64,000 bases of DNA, from positions 1,674,001 to 1,738,000 of the forward strand of contig CAVTLA010000001.1 of NCBI GenBank assembly GCA_963735465.1. The letters are read 5' to 3'. How positions within the stretch are numbered: the stretch's first letter is position 1; each line of letters begins with the position of its first letter. Shown one piece after another: positions 56,046 through 64,000 of the stretch. The notes beneath the pieces are model-generated. The model was not told the DNA's origin. It saw only the letters and a program-made list of their open reading frames with translations, and did no database searches. The position numbers were made by a program, and so were the translations under genes. The DNA comes from DASZHJ01 sp963735465. Its GTDB lineage: Bacteria > Pseudomonadota > Alphaproteobacteria > ATCC43930 > CGMCC-115725.

Positions 56046-57044
56046 ATGAACGACCGCAGCAACGCCCGCCGGGAGCGGGTCAATCGGCCCTTCGTGGGCA
56101 TTCCGTCGTTCCTGCGCGCGCGCATCTGCGAGGATTACGAGCGCGCCGACGGCGCCATCGCCATCATGGGCGTACCCTTCGACGAGGGCTCGCCGTTCCT
56201 CGCGGGCTCCCGCATGGGGCCGCGGTCCTTGCGCGAGCACTCGCTCCGCTTCGTCTCCGGCGCCGGCGGCTACTACAATCCGGAGACGCGGCGGATGTAT
56301 CTCGATCCCGAAATCGCCGGCGAGATGATCGTGGATGCCGGCGACGCCGACATCCTCCCCACCAACGTCGAGAAGACCTTCGAGAATATCACCGCGATGA
56401 CCCGGGCGCTGATCGAGCGCAGCGCCCTGGTGGTGGTGCTGGGCGGCGACCACTCCATCACCTTCCCCATCGTGCGCGCCTTCAGCGAGCCGCTGCATGT
56501 CATTCATTTCGATGCCCATTCCGACTACGCGCCCTTCATCCACGATCTCCGCTTCACCAACGGGCACGCCTTCCGCCATATCTCGCCGATGCTGCACGTG
56601 CAGAGCCTGACCCAGGTGGGGATCCGCAGCCTGCGCCACTCGCCGGCGATGATCGAGGACAGCATCAACGACGGCAATCGCATGGTCACCATGAGCGAGT
56701 TCCGTCGGCTCTCGCCCGAGGGCATCGCCGAGGTCGTGCCCGAGGGCGCCGCCTGCTACGTCAGCATCGACGTCGACGTCCTCGACCTCTCCCTGGTGCC
56801 GGGCTGCGTCTCGGCGGAGCCCAATGGCATGACCTATGCGGAGCTCCGCGACACGCTCCACGCGATCGCCAAGCGCACCAATGTCGTGGGCTTCGACTTC
56901 GTCGAGGTGAACCCGCAGCTCGACATCGGCACCGGCGTCACCTCCTACCTCGGCGCCCACACCGTCGTCGAATTCCTCGGCCACATCTGCGAGCAGCCCT
57001 GGTGGGCGGCGAAGCGGGACAGGTGGGTGGCGAAGAGAGGGTAG
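56046..57044 (+). CDS. Agmatinase-family ureohydrolase
   Basis: 332-residue arginase-fold enzyme of a different subgroup from its neighbour: GGDHS (133-137), HFDAHSD (154-160) and SIDVDVLDLSLVPGC (from 240), with all metal-binding Asp and His residues. The DPxxxP element is DLSLVPGC, as in guanidinopropionase/guanidinobutyrase-like proteins, so the substrate is uncertain. AGGGGGAAAG precedes the ATG. A sigma-54 promoter lies upstream. Its TAG stop directly abuts the stop of the convergent ABC ATPase gene. Confidence 0.9.
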   Translation: MNDRSNARRERVNRPFVGIPSFLRARICEDYERADGAIAIMGVPFDEGSPFLAGSRMGPRSLREHSLRFVSGAGGYYNPETRRMYLDPEIAGEMIVDAGDADILPTNVEKTFENITAMTRALIERSALVVVLGGDHSITFPIVRAFSEPLHVIHFDAHSDYAPFIHDLRFTNGHAFRHISPMLHVQSLTQVGIRSLRHSPAMIEDSINDGNRMVTMSEFRRLSPEGIAEVVPEGAACYVSIDVDVLDLSLVPGCVSAEPNGMTYAELRDTLHAIAKRTNVVGFDFVEVNPQLDIGTGVTSYLGAHTVVEFLGHICEQPWWAAKRDRWVAKRG

Positions 57045-57893
57045 TTAAACCCTCTCTACGGCGATGGCGGCGGAAAGAGGCTCGCCACGCTGCACCACCA
57101 CCGGCTCCGGCGCCGTGTTGCGGCTGGCGACGCGGCGGAGGAATTCCCGGGTGCGCTCCTGGCGGGGATTGCTGAAGAGCTGGTCCGGCGGCGCCTCCTC
57201 GACGATGCGGCCGCCGTCCATGAAGACGACGCGGGTGCCGACCTCCCGGGCGAACTGCATCTCGTGGGTCACCACCAGCATGGTCATGCCGTTTCGGGCA
57301 AGGCCGCGGATCACCTCCAACACTTCGCCCACAAGTTCGGGATCCAGCGCCGATGTCGGCTCGTCGAACAGCATCAGCACCGGCCGCATGGCGAGTGCCC
57401 GGGCGATGGCGACGCGCTGCTGCTGGCCGCCTGAAAGCTGCGCCGGGCGTTTCATCGCGTGCTCGCCGAGACGTACCTGCTCCAGGAGGATCTTCGCCGC
57501 GGTCCGCGCCTCGGCGAGCGGCGTCCCCAGCACCCGGTGCGGCCCGATCGCCACGTTGTCGAGGGCGCTCAGATGGGCGAACAGGTTGAAGCGCTGGAAC
57601 ACCATGCCCACATGGCGGCGCTTCTTCGCGGTCACCTCGGGCTTGTCCGGCACCAGGCGGCCGTTCCGCGTCTCGCCGCCCATGTTGATGCCGGCGACTG
57701 TTATCTCGCCCTCGGAGGGGTTCTCGATGCGGTTGATGCAGCGGAGCATGGTGGATTTGCCGGCGCCGCTGGGCCCCACGATCATCACGATCTCGCCCGC
57801 CGACACCTCCATGTCGACGCGGTCCACGACCGGGATCTCCGAATAGACCTTGGAGAGCTTGCGGATGCTGAGGATCGGCGCCGGTGCGGTCAT
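57045..57893 (-). CDS. Polar amino-acid ABC transporter ATPase
   Basis: 282-residue ATP-binding subunit of the HisP/GlnQ group: Walker A GPSGAGKST, signature LSGGQQQRVAIARALA, Walker B LMLFDEPTSALDPEL. The C-terminal tail after FLRRVAS is extended by about 25 residues. It overlaps the permease gene by 4 bp and belongs to the operon 59407-57045. Confidence 0.94.
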   Translation of the reverse strand: MTAPAPILSIRKLSKVYSEIPVVDRVDMEVSAGEIVMIVGPSGAGKSTMLRCINRIENPSEGEITVAGINMGGETRNGRLVPDKPEVTAKKRRHVGMVFQRFNLFAHLSALDNVAIGPHRVLGTPLAEARTAAKILLEQVRLGEHAMKRPAQLSGGQQQRVAIARALAMRPVLMLFDEPTSALDPELVGEVLEVIRGLARNGMTMLVVTHEMQFAREVGTRVVFMDGGRIVEEAPPDQLFSNPRQERTREFLRRVASRNTAPEPVVVQRGEPLSAAIAVERV

Positions 57894-58540
57894 GCGAGGC
57901 GGTGCTCGATGTACTCGGAGACCTTGGAGAGAGACGAGATGATGACGAGATAGAACACCGCCAGCAGCGCATAGAGCTCGAAGGGCGTGAAGCGCTGGGC
58001 GATGATCACCTGGGTCGAGCGGGTGAGCTCGAAGATGGAGATCACGGACAGCAGCGACGATCCCTTGACGAGCGTGATGAGCTCGTTGGTGAGCGGCGGC
58101 GTGATGCGGCGGAGCGACTGCGGCAGCAGGATGAACTGCAGGGTCTGCTTGTTGGTCATGCCGATCGCCTTGGCCGCCTCGGTCTGGCCGAGATCGATCG
58201 ACTGCAGCCCGGCGCGGACGATCTCCGCCATGAAGCCGCCGGCGTTGAAGGCGAGCGCGGTGACGCCGCCCCAGAACGGCGGAATGTCGATGCCGATGAC
58301 AGGCAGCGCGAAATAGACCAGGAAGATCTGCACCAGGGCCGGCGTCCCGCGCACGAAGTAGACGTAACCGCGGATCAGGACCTTGATCGCCTTGACGTCG
58401 GAGAGGAGCAGAAGGCCGCAGAGCACGCCGACGGCGGTACCGAAGATCATGGCCAGCGCCGAGATCTCCAGGGTGATCACCGCTCCCTTCAGCATGTAGG
58501 GAGCGGCGTACCACATCACGCCCCAGTCGACGCCGTCCAT
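57890..58540 (-). CDS. Polar amino-acid ABC transporter permease
   Basis: 216-residue inner-membrane permease with five helices of the HisM/GlnP type. The EAA loop is AAKAIGMTNKQTLQFILLPQS, and YFVRGTPALVQIFLVYF is the family signature. Only one permease gene is present, so it would work as a homodimer. The 33-bp gap to the binding-protein gene and 4-bp overlap with the ATPase show an operon. Confidence 0.94.
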   Translation of the reverse strand: MDGVDWGVMWYAAPYMLKGAVITLEISALAMIFGTAVGVLCGLLLLSDVKAIKVLIRGYVYFVRGTPALVQIFLVYFALPVIGIDIPPFWGGVTALAFNAGGFMAEIVRAGLQSIDLGQTEAAKAIGMTNKQTLQFILLPQSLRRITPPLTNELITLVKGSSLLSVISIFELTRSTQVIIAQRFTPFELYALLAVFYLVIISSLSKVSEYIEHRLA

Positions 58541-58573
58541 GCGGCCTCCGAGCCTCCTTGCCCCAGGCCGACC

Positions 58574-59407
58574 TTACGGCAGCACTTCCGGCACCTGGTT
58601 CGGCGTCTCCATCACATCGCCGAACCACTTCTTCTGCAGGGCCGCCAGCTCGCCGTTCGCCTTCATCTCCGCGAACTGGTCGTTGACGAATTTGAGGAAG
58701 TCGGTGTCGTCCTTGCGGAAGGCCATGCCGAAGAAGGCCTGGATGTTCTGGATCCCGGCCACCGTGCGGTACTTGCCGGGCTGCTCCTTGATCAGGACCT
58801 TGAGGGTCGAGAGCGAGTTGACGACGGCGTCGATGTGCTTGTTGGTGAGATCGACGTAGGCCTCGGGATAGTGCTCGTAGAGCTTGTAGTCGGTATAGCC
58901 GGGCTTGCCCTTGGCCTTGAGCTGGGTCTCGAAGTCCTTGGCCACCTTGTCGGCGGCGCTGCCAAGCTGGGCGCCCACCTTCTTGCCGGCGATGTCGTCG
59001 ACGGTCTTGATCGAGGTGTCGTCGAGCCGCACCAGGATCACGCTGGTGGCCTCCGCATAGGGCATGGAGAAGTTCACCTTCTGCGCCCGCTCGCTGGTGA
59101 TCGTCATGCCGGAGAGGATGACGTCGAATTTCTTGGTGAGGAGCGCCGGAATGACGCCCGCCCATTCGGTGTCGACGAACTTCACCTTGATGCCCAGCGA
59201 CTTCGCGAAGCGGTTCGCGATGTCGACGTCATAGCCGATGACCTCGCCGTCCTTGAAGAACTCGTAGGGCTGATAGGCGACCTCCATGCCGATGACAAGC
59301 TCGCCCTTCTTCTTGACGTCGTCGAGAGTGGTCGCCTGCACTGCCGACGCCGAGAGCGCCAGCGCCGCGCCGATCAGCCCGAATATCGCCCTGCCCCTGA
59401 TGCTCAT
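58574..59407 (-). CDS. Polar amino-acid ABC transporter substrate-binding protein
   Basis: 277-residue periplasmic protein with a Sec signal peptide (MSIRGRAIFGLIGAALALSA, cleavage near VQA). The mature part has the family-3 pattern KKGELVIGMEVAYQPYEF, GYDVDIANRFAKSLGIKVKF and MTITSERAQKVNFSMPYAEA, close to cationic or polar amino-acid binders. GGAGG lies 10 bp upstream of the ATG. It is the first gene of the operon and has a consensus sigma-54 promoter. Confidence 0.94.
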   Translation of the reverse strand: MSIRGRAIFGLIGAALALSASAVQATTLDDVKKKGELVIGMEVAYQPYEFFKDGEVIGYDVDIANRFAKSLGIKVKFVDTEWAGVIPALLTKKFDVILSGMTITSERAQKVNFSMPYAEATSVILVRLDDTSIKTVDDIAGKKVGAQLGSAADKVAKDFETQLKAKGKPGYTDYKLYEHYPEAYVDLTNKHIDAVVNSLSTLKVLIKEQPGKYRTVAGIQNIQAFFGMAFRKDDTDFLKFVNDQFAEMKANGELAALQKKWFGDVMETPNQVPEVLP

Positions 59408-59448
59408 CCCTGACCTCCGTTGATTTGGACATCCCCCGCATCGATCAA

Positions 59449-59464
59449 AGCAATCGACGTGCCA
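59449..59464 (-). promoter_or_regulatory. Sigma-54 promoter of the amino-acid ABC operon
   Basis: On the minus strand TGGCACGTCGATTGCT matches TGGCACG-N4-TTGCT in every consensus position. The start falls near 59438, leaving a 31-nt leader. An inverted repeat GGATGC-N11-GCATCC (59493-59515) lies about 65 bp upstream of the start and could bind an activator. Confidence 0.85.
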
Positions 59465-59605
59465 GGAGTCGCCGATGGCGACGGGGCAAGCAGGATGCTC
59501 AAACATCGTGCATCCCCAGCGTCTCCGGCGCGACGCCGAGGAGCAGCGGCGCAGCACGCCGCGCATTGTTCGATCAATTAACAGGCGCCGGCGCGATCGA
59601 TGCCG

Positions 59606-59642
59606 AAAAAGAAACACCCCCGCCGATCTCTCGGCGAGGGCG
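59606..59642 (-). terminator. Rho-independent terminator of the periplasmic repeat-protein gene
   Basis: On the minus strand CGCCCTCGCCGA and TCGGCGGGGGTG form a 12-bp stem (one mismatch) around GAGA, followed by TTTCTTTTT. It is 23 bp past the stop codon at 59666 and lies between that gene and the ABC operon promoter region. Confidence 0.88.
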
Positions 59643-59665
59643 TTCGTCAGGCGATATCGAGAAGT

Positions 59666-60253
59666 CTAGGGCTTGGTCTGCCCGTCGTGCTTCTGGCGGT
59701 AGATGCGTTGGCTCTGGTGATTGTCGGCGGTCTGGATGCGGTGCTGCTCGTGCGGGCCGACATGGCCGTCGCGGCCGGCGCGCGCCTCGCGCTTGTCGAC
59801 ATGAGCCTGGCCGCGCTCGAGGTGCGCGGTCTCCTTGTTGGTGAGCGCGCCGGATTGGACGCCCTGATTGATACGGCTCTGCTGGTTGACATTGCGCTGC
59901 ACGTCCGCCTGCATGCGCTGGCTGGACGCGCTGTTGGGATTGCCGGCGACGGCGTTGTGCTTGTCGTCGTAGATGCGCGCGCTCTCGGCGTTCTGCGCGT
60001 TCTTGATGCGCGCGGCTTCCGCCGGCGAGAGGCTGCCGTCCTTGAGGGCGTTCTGCTGCATGTGATCGATATGCGTCTCGCCGTTCTCCAGGCGCGCGGC
60101 CTCGCCGGTGTTGAGCGAACCGCTCTGCAATCCCTGCTCGACGCGCTGCTGCTGATCGACGTCGCGCTGCGTCTCCGTATTCACGGTCTGCGCGTAGGCG
60201 GCGGAGGTAAGAGCAAGACCCATCGCCGTCGTAAGAAACAGAGTGCGGATCAT
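59666..60253 (-). CDS. Periplasmic protein with tandemly duplicated helical repeat
   Basis: 195 residues with a Sec signal peptide (MIRTLFLTTAMGLALTSAAYAQ). The mature protein is two copies of an about 75-residue helical, charged unit: RDVDQQQRVEQGLQSGSLNT to YDDKHN (about 30-99) and RNVNQQSRINQGVQSGALTN to YRQKHD (about 120-190). Each has two Gln/Asp-rich helix pairs, and the D-x-DG loops (KDGSLS, RDGHVG) could bind Ca2+. The family is not recognised with certainty. It ends in a strong terminator. Confidence 0.7.
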   Translation of the reverse strand: MIRTLFLTTAMGLALTSAAYAQTVNTETQRDVDQQQRVEQGLQSGSLNTGEAARLENGETHIDHMQQNALKDGSLSPAEAARIKNAQNAESARIYDDKHNAVAGNPNSASSQRMQADVQRNVNQQSRINQGVQSGALTNKETAHLERGQAHVDKREARAGRDGHVGPHEQHRIQTADNHQSQRIYRQKHDGQTKP

Positions 60254-60486
60254 GACTGTCCTCGTCGTTTCCGGTGGCGACGCTGCAGGCTCGGCTCGAC
60301 ACCCTCCCCGGCGCGGATCGATTGCGAACGTCTTCATGTAGAGATAGGCGGCGCGCCGACGCCGCATCCCCGCTCCATCCCTGTTCCAACCGGCCACCCG
60401 AACGGCTCGCAGCCGGGCTCGACATTTCTACATTCCGCCGCGATGATCCGGGGACGTCGCTCCCCCGACAATTGGCGAGGTATTCG

Positions 60487-61557
60487 ATGGATATCTTCGC
60501 GAGCACCCGCGCCTACGAGACCTGGGCGCGGCGGCGCATCCGACTCATCGACGGCGACCTCGCCCTCAAGCACCGGGCGATGGCGGAGGCCGCGTTCCCG
60601 TTCCTGCGCGCCACCTTCTATCGCTGGATTGCGGTCTGGCGCGAGGCCTGTCCGGAACTCGCGGCGGCGCCGCGGGTTCTCGCCGTCGGCGACCTCCATG
60701 TGGAGAATTTCGGCACCTGGCGCGACGCGGAGGGCCGCCTGGTCTGGGGCGTCAACGATTTCGACGAGGCCTATCCCCTGCCCTATACCCAGGATCTCGT
60801 GCGCCTCGCCACCAGCGCGCTGATCGCGATCCGCGCGGAGGCGCTGGCGATCTCGCCGGCCCGCGCCGTGAGCGCGATCCTCCGGGGATATACGGAGACG
60901 CTGCGAGCGGGCGGGCATCCTTACGTGCTGGAGGAGCACCATCCGACCTTGCGTGCCTTCGCCTACGCCGAGGAGCGCGAGCCCGTGCGGTTCTGGGCCA
61001 AGCTCGACAGCGGCAAGACCACGCAGACGCCATCACCCGTGCGGCGCCTCCTCGCGAACGCACTTCCGACCGGCAGCGAGCTTCAGCGCATCACGCACCG
61101 CATCGCCGGCCTCGGCAGCCTCGGCCGTCAGAGGTACGTGGCCCTCGCCGACTGCAACGGCAGCCGCATCGCCCGGGAGGCGAAGGCGGTGCTGCCCTCC
61201 GCCTGCGCCTTCGTGACGGGAACGTCAGCGCCGCCTCTCTATGGCGCCAGATTGGCGGCGCGCTCGGTGCGCTCGCCCGATCCCTTCCTGGCGATCGGCA
61301 GCGACTGGGTCGTGCGGCGCCTGGGCCCGCATTGCTCGCGCATCGAGCTCGCCGATATCCCCATCCGCCGGGACGAGCAGCGCATCCTCCGCGCCATGGG
61401 CCGCGAGACCGCGAACGTGCACCTGGCGACGCCGGAGGCGATGCCGGCGGTAAAGCGCGATCTGGCCCGGCGCGGGGCCAAGTGGCTCGGACCCGCCGCC
61501 CGCCTCATGGCCGACGCGGTGCTCGCCGACTGGAAGGCGTGGCGAAAGGGAGCGTAA
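60487..61557 (+). CDS. DUF2252 family protein
   Basis: 356-residue cytoplasmic protein matching DUF2252, a family with a kinase-like fold: GDLHVENFGTWRDAEG and WGVNDFDEAYPLPYTQDLVR are its catalytic-loop and metal-loop equivalents, and RFWAKLDSGKTTQT lies in the middle. The function is unknown. MDIFASTRAYETWARRRI is chosen as start. Upstream, 60254-60486 is a 233-bp divergent region without a clear promoter. It converges with the LysE gene, 3 bp apart. Confidence 0.85.
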   Translation: MDIFASTRAYETWARRRIRLIDGDLALKHRAMAEAAFPFLRATFYRWIAVWREACPELAAAPRVLAVGDLHVENFGTWRDAEGRLVWGVNDFDEAYPLPYTQDLVRLATSALIAIRAEALAISPARAVSAILRGYTETLRAGGHPYVLEEHHPTLRAFAYAEEREPVRFWAKLDSGKTTQTPSPVRRLLANALPTGSELQRITHRIAGLGSLGRQRYVALADCNGSRIAREAKAVLPSACAFVTGTSAPPLYGARLAARSVRSPDPFLAIGSDWVVRRLGPHCSRIELADIPIRRDEQRILRAMGRETANVHLATPEAMPAVKRDLARRGAKWLGPAARLMADAVLADWKAWRKGA

Positions 61558-61560
61558 GCG

Positions 61561-62190
61561 TCAGGCCGGCGCGCGCCGCCAGAGCACCGCCAGAAGCCCG
61601 GCGCCGATCAGCAGCGAGCCGCCGGCGCGGTTGACCGCGCGCTGAACGGCGGGCTTGCGGATGGTGCGCCGGGCCGCCGCCGCCATCACGCCATAGGAGA
61701 TGGCGTTCAAGGTGGCCATGGCCAGGAACGTCGTCTCGAAGATCGCCATCTGCGTCAGCAGCGGCGACGCCGGATCCAGGAACTGCGGCAGGAACGCCAC
61801 GAAGAACACGATGCTCTTGGGATTGAGCGCCGTCACGGCGTAAGCGTGCAGGAAGATGCGGCGGGAGTTGGTGGCGGGCTCGATCTCGGAATTTCCCGCG
61901 TCACTCACCGGCGCGCGCCAGAGCTTGATGCCGAGATAGATGAGATAGGCGGCGCCGATCCATTTGAGGCCGGTGAACACCAATGCAGAGGCCGAGAGCA
62001 AGGCGCCGAGGCCCAGCATCGAGGCGGTCATCGCGGTGAAATCCCCGAGGGCCACGCCGGCGACGGTGCCGAGCGCGGCCCGCCGGCCATGGCCCAGGGC
62101 ATAGGAGATCACCAGGAGCACGGTCGGACCGGGGATCGCCAGCAGGATCGCCGACGCGGCGACGAAGGCGAGGTAGTGGTCGAGGGGCAT
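61561..62190 (-). CDS. LysE/RhtB family amino-acid exporter
   Basis: 209-residue inner-membrane protein with about six helices. Signature AIPGPTVLLVISYALGHGRR near the N-terminus and ALNPKSIVFFVAFLPQFLDP in the middle are those of the RhtB/LysE family of amino-acid and small-molecule exporters. The substrate is unknown. It lies 62 bp downstream of a second family member on the same strand. Confidence 0.93.
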   Translation of the reverse strand: MPLDHYLAFVAASAILLAIPGPTVLLVISYALGHGRRAALGTVAGVALGDFTAMTASMLGLGALLSASALVFTGLKWIGAAYLIYLGIKLWRAPVSDAGNSEIEPATNSRRIFLHAYAVTALNPKSIVFFVAFLPQFLDPASPLLTQMAIFETTFLAMATLNAISYGVMAAAARRTIRKPAVQRAVNRAGGSLLIGAGLLAVLWRRAPA

Positions 62191-62252
62191 GGATCTTCTC
62201 CGGAGAGTTCGAGGCATCAATCCATCGAGCCCGCCGGTCCGCAAGCCCGGAC

Positions 62253-62879
62253 TTACGTCCGGACGTCGGCGATGAGCCGGATGCCGAACAGCAGCATCGC
62301 CGTCCCCAACACACGCTCGATCCAGCGCTTGCCGCGCCGATAGACGGACTGCACCGGCCGCGAGGAGAAGGCGAGCGCCACCAGGGAGTACCAGACGCTC
62401 TCGTTCATGGCGACGATGGCGAGCGCCGCCACCCGCACCCAGAGCGGCGTGTCCGCCGCGAACAGCGTCACGAAGATGCTGCCGAAGAAGACGATCGCCT
62501 TGGGATTGGCGAGGTTGGTGGCGAAGCCCAGCCGCCACGCGCGCCAGACGCCGAGGCCGGTGGCGCCACTCGGCGCCACCGCCAGAGGCGTGCCCGCGTG
62601 GCGCCAGCACTGGATGCCGAGCCAGATCAGGTAGGCGCCGCCCGCCAGCTTCATGAGATCGGAGAGCCAGGCCGCCTGGGTCAGCAACACCTGCATGCCG
62701 AGGCTCGCGGCCAGAGCCCAGAACAGGGAGGCAGAGGCCACGCCCCAGGCCGCCGCCAGCGCCGCCCGCCGCGTCGCGCCGACGGAGACGCGGGTGACGG
62801 TGACGAAAGCCGGGCCCGGGCTCGCCGCCGCCAGGAAGTGCACGGCGCCGATGCCGAGCAGGGTCAGGGTGTAGGACAC
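62253..62879 (-). CDS. LysE/RhtB family amino-acid exporter
   Basis: 208-residue inner-membrane protein, paralogue of its neighbour: AAASPGPAFVTVTRVSVGA near the N-terminus, GGAYLIWLGIQCWRHAG and NLANPKAIVFFGSIFVTLF. The substrate is unknown. It could form a two-gene transcript with the downstream exporter. Confidence 0.93.
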   Translation of the reverse strand: MSYTLTLLGIGAVHFLAAASPGPAFVTVTRVSVGATRRAALAAAWGVASASLFWALAASLGMQVLLTQAAWLSDLMKLAGGAYLIWLGIQCWRHAGTPLAVAPSGATGLGVWRAWRLGFATNLANPKAIVFFGSIFVTLFAADTPLWVRVAALAIVAMNESVWYSLVALAFSSRPVQSVYRRGKRWIERVLGTAMLLFGIRLIADVRT

Positions 62880-62905
62880 GGGTTATCTCCTCTGAGATCC
62901 GCCGC

Positions 62906-63319
62906 TCACTCCGGCGGCACCGGGCGCGGCTTGCGGTCCTCGCCCAGCGCGACGAAGGTGAAGGTGCCCTCGGTCACCTTGACGTGGTCGCCGTCGCGGT
63001 GGCGGCGGGCCCAGCTCTCGATGTGGATGGTGATGGAGGTGCGGCCGATCTTGGTGATGGTGCCGTAGCAGCTCACCTCGTCGCCGATATAGATCGGCAG
63101 ATGGAACGTCATCCCCGTCACCGCCACCGTGGCGACGCGGCCACGGGCGCGGCGCACCGCGAGGCTGCCGCCGGCGAGATCCATCTGCGCCAGCACCCAG
63201 CCGCCAAAGATGTCACCGTTGGCGTTGGCGTCGGCGGGCATGGCGATGGTGCGGAGCGCGGGCTCGCGGGTCGCGACGTCCAGCCTGCCCAGGGACAGCG
63301 GATCGGGTGTCGAAGTCAT
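62906..63319 (-). CDS. Acyl-CoA thioesterase (hotdog fold)
   Basis: 137-residue YciA-type thioesterase: MPADANANGDIFGGWVLAQM with the catalytic Asn/Asp segment, TGMTFHLPIYIGDEVSCYG and VTEGTFTFVAL are the family pattern. It hydrolyses acyl-CoA to free acid and CoA; the chain-length preference is not seen in sequence. It lies 26 bp upstream of the exporter gene on the same strand. Confidence 0.92.
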   Translation of the reverse strand: MTSTPDPLSLGRLDVATREPALRTIAMPADANANGDIFGGWVLAQMDLAGGSLAVRRARGRVATVAVTGMTFHLPIYIGDEVSCYGTITKIGRTSITIHIESWARRHRDGDHVKVTEGTFTFVALGEDRKPRPVPPE

Positions 63320-63427
63320 CGCATTGGTCCAGTCTCGCCCGGCGCCGACGGGGCGCCGGGATCAGGCGCGCACGTTACGCGGGAGACGCCGGTGCCGACA
63401 AGGGACGGGATCCCGGTGCCTGATATC

Positions 63428-63916
63428 TCACGGCAGCTGCACGTGGTAGGTGCCCTCGGCGAGGCCCCGTCGGGCAACCTGCGCCTGTGCCTCCTCCATG
63501 GTGTTCGCCACGATCAGGGGCCGTGTCGTGCCGTCCGGATGATGAACCGTGCCGCTGGTGCCGAGGTTCACGATGATGGTGAAGCCCTGGGCGTTGAGCC
63601 CCTGCTGCAGTTTCACCAGCGCCTTGCTGGCGACGGTGCCGGGATAGGCGGGATCGACGTCGAAGCGCGCGGTCTGCGGCTGCTCGTCCATGCGGACGAT
63701 GAAATGGCAGCGGTCCGGACGCAGCTCGTCGCCCATCTCCGGAATCTTGAGCCAGCCGCAGGCGAAGTCGCGGCACGGCTTCGGCCGGTCGCCGTAGATC
63801 GCGCAGCCCTTGCCGGGACGGCTGTGAACGCACCAGGGCCCCGCCGGCTTCTGAAAATAGGGGATCGGCAGGATCTTGCAGCAGAGGCCGCAGGCGCCGC
63901 AGCTTCGCTCGCTCAT
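63428..63916 (-). CDS. YkgJ-type cysteine-cluster protein
   Basis: 162 residues. The N-terminus has the cysteine motif CGACGLCC followed by further cysteines (WCVHSRPGKGCAIYGDRP, PCRDFACGW), matching the YkgJ/CxxCxxCC zinc- or iron-chelating family of unknown role. The ATG giving MSERSCGACGLCC is preferred to an upstream in-frame ATG. The C-terminal half (FTIIVNLGTSGTVHHPDG) is less conserved. The start of the gene that would follow upstream lies beyond the window. Confidence 0.85.
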   Translation of the reverse strand: MSERSCGACGLCCKILPIPYFQKPAGPWCVHSRPGKGCAIYGDRPKPCRDFACGWLKIPEMGDELRPDRCHFIVRMDEQPQTARFDVDPAYPGTVASKALVKLQQGLNAQGFTIIVNLGTSGTVHHPDGTTRPLIVANTMEEAQAQVARRGLAEGTYHVQLP

Positions 63917-64000
63917 CTCGGGGGAATTCCTCCGCTCGACCAGTCGCGGCCGGCAGCCTAGAAGGGGCTTGGTTAACAACCCCTTCCCGGCGCGGTTGCC

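Overview
The window is GC-rich bacterial DNA from an alphaproteobacterium. The evidence is the gene order nuoA-N / birA / coaX / rnj / methylmalonyl-CoA epimerase / DUF1467, the clpP-clpX-lon-hupB block next to tig, a glnB-glnA pair behind a sigma-54 promoter, and two intergenic repeat families of the kind common in Bradyrhizobium-like and related genomes. I cannot place the genus from sequence alone.

Layout. 1-300 holds a probable small structured RNA with its own promoter and terminator. 309-19281 is one long minus-strand run: the 14 subunits of respiratory complex I (nuoA to nuoN), then biotin ligase, type III pantothenate kinase, RNase J, methylmalonyl-CoA epimerase, a DUF1467 membrane protein and 3-methyladenine glycosylase. 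19444-26880 holds tRNA-Asp, tRNA-Val, HU, Lon, ClpX, ClpP, trigger factor and tRNA-Leu, i.e. protein quality control. 26968-33165 has an AceE-like transketolase family enzyme, a small conserved protein, malonyl-CoA decarboxylase and the bifunctional NAD(P)HX repair enzyme. 33204-41795 is signalling and small genes: a three-PAS histidine kinase, tRNA-His, a lone acyl carrier protein, a diguanylate cyclase, a small lipoprotein, an aminotransferase, a Crp/Fnr regulator and several short hypotheticals. 42046-43885 is glnB-glnA.

44097-63916 is accessory in character: a PQQ-type beta-propeller protein, a class II aldolase, a secreted five-PASTA protein, and then a nitrogen-scavenging island. The island has a NitT/TauT-type ABC transporter (two different permeases, a Tat-exported binding protein and an ATPase), an unusual ureohydrolase that by its motifs belongs with the nickel-dependent guanidine hydrolases (GdmH), a small protein with a histidine-rich N-terminus that overlaps it, two more ureohydrolases of different subfamilies, and a polar amino-acid ABC transporter. 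Sigma-54 (-24/-12) promoter sequences precede glnB, one ureohydrolase and the amino-acid transporter, so NtrC-type nitrogen control is likely. The best candidate for an undescribed system is this island, in particular the guanidine hydrolase paired with a histidine-rich protein where the usual HypA/HypB-like nickel chaperones are absent.

Two features affect how the sequence should be read. Nine conserved genes (coaX, nuoN, nuoM, nuoG, nuoF, malonyl-CoA decarboxylase, nnr, an aminotransferase and the beta-propeller) are each broken by one extra base, always an insertion, which looks like sequencing or assembly error rather than gene decay. The transporter operon is interrupted between binding protein and ATPase by a roughly 346-bp MITE-like element with 14-bp terminal inverted repeats. 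It sits inside a palindromic repeat and itself carries a second repeat.
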